A stretch of DNA of 64,000 nt from Enterococcus xiangfangensis (GTDB lineage: Bacteria; Bacillota; Bacilli; Lactobacillales; Enterococcaceae), in the NCBI RefSeq assembly GCF_005405365.1, contig NZ_BJDX01000011.1, positions 34,327 through 98,326 on the forward strand, given 5' to 3'. Position numbers and translations under genes: made by a program. The stretch's first letter is position 1. Each line of letters opens with the position of its first letter. The notes beneath the pieces were generated by a model that was given only the letters and a program-made list of their open reading frames with translations, was not told the origin of the DNA and did no database searches. Of the stretch, positions 63,997 through 64,000 are shown one piece after another.

Positions 63997-64000
63997 ATAA

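Overview
The window looks like a stretch of Enterococcus (or very close Lactobacillales) core chromosome. The evidence is an L-lysine-type MurE ligase, an SMK-box (SAM-III) leader on metK, T-box leaders, a PBP2a-type class A penicillin-binding protein, a WxL-domain surface protein, LuxS and YlbF/YhaM-type Firmicutes genes. No integrase, transposase, phage, plasmid or CRISPR feature was seen. Almost all genes are intact and compactly packed, with clear Shine-Dalgarno sites and intrinsic terminators.

Layout. 1-5.7 kb: the start of tatD, a membrane protein, a DJ-1/PfpI protein, an orphan 133-residue protein, an 0.8 kb AT-rich gap, metG and a DUF2200 gene. 5.7-8.3 kb: malic enzyme and fumC. 8.4-14.1 kb, reading leftwards: mpg, a DUF3013 gene, prmA, rsmE, rel and dtd. 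14.2-20.3 kb: rarA, a 1176-residue WxL surface protein, a 6S RNA candidate, a small membrane protein and a universal stress protein. 20.3-25 kb: a 52-residue protein, a fucO-like dehydrogenase, a HAD phosphatase, a nicotinamidase-like hydrolase, and mtnN / macP-like / nudF. 25.2-30.6 kb: xpaC-telA, a GlcU-type sugar transporter, a Bce-like two-component system and an Fe-S-family protein. 30.6-35 kb: a phosphohexomutase with an unusual tandemly repeated leader, then a CtpE-like P-type ATPase. 35-40 kb: yhaO-yhaN-yhaM behind a LexA-like box. 40-44.2 kb: a 61-residue protein, ylbF, a PBP2a-type gene and an RluA-type pseudouridine synthase. 44.2-49.6 kb: a Met T-box operon yxjG-like, metN, metI, metQ-like, luxS, SDR. 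49.7-54.8 kb: a LysM/Apf-like secreted protein, a MurJ-like flippase, murE and an Asp/Glu racemase. 54.9-57.8 kb: leuS with a Leu T-box. 57.9-60.1 kb: PAP2, ytqA, ytqB. 60.1-64 kb: esterase plus MDR efflux pump, metK with its SMK box, and tRNA-Glu.

How the genes work together. One theme is the activated-methyl cycle. MetK makes SAM; MtnN and LuxS recycle SAH to homocysteine and the AI-2 precursor; the YxjG-like enzyme remethylates homocysteine; MetNIQ imports methionine; MetG charges tRNA-Met. Two different RNA switches act on this set: a T-box sensing uncharged tRNA-Met and an SMK box sensing SAM. A second theme is the cell wall: MurE, a MurJ-like flippase, PBP2a, a MacP-like activator, an Apf/LysM protein with WalR-like half-sites in its leader, and a racemase. 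A third is genome maintenance (RarA, Mpg, YhaONM, 6S RNA, Rel).

The features most worth a second look are the orphan WxL protein with glycine-rich repeats lying between rarA and the 6S RNA, the triplicated leader of the phosphohexomutase, the SDR inside the methionine operon, and a recurring GTGACA terminator family with a companion repeat. All calls come from reading the sequence; no database search was run.
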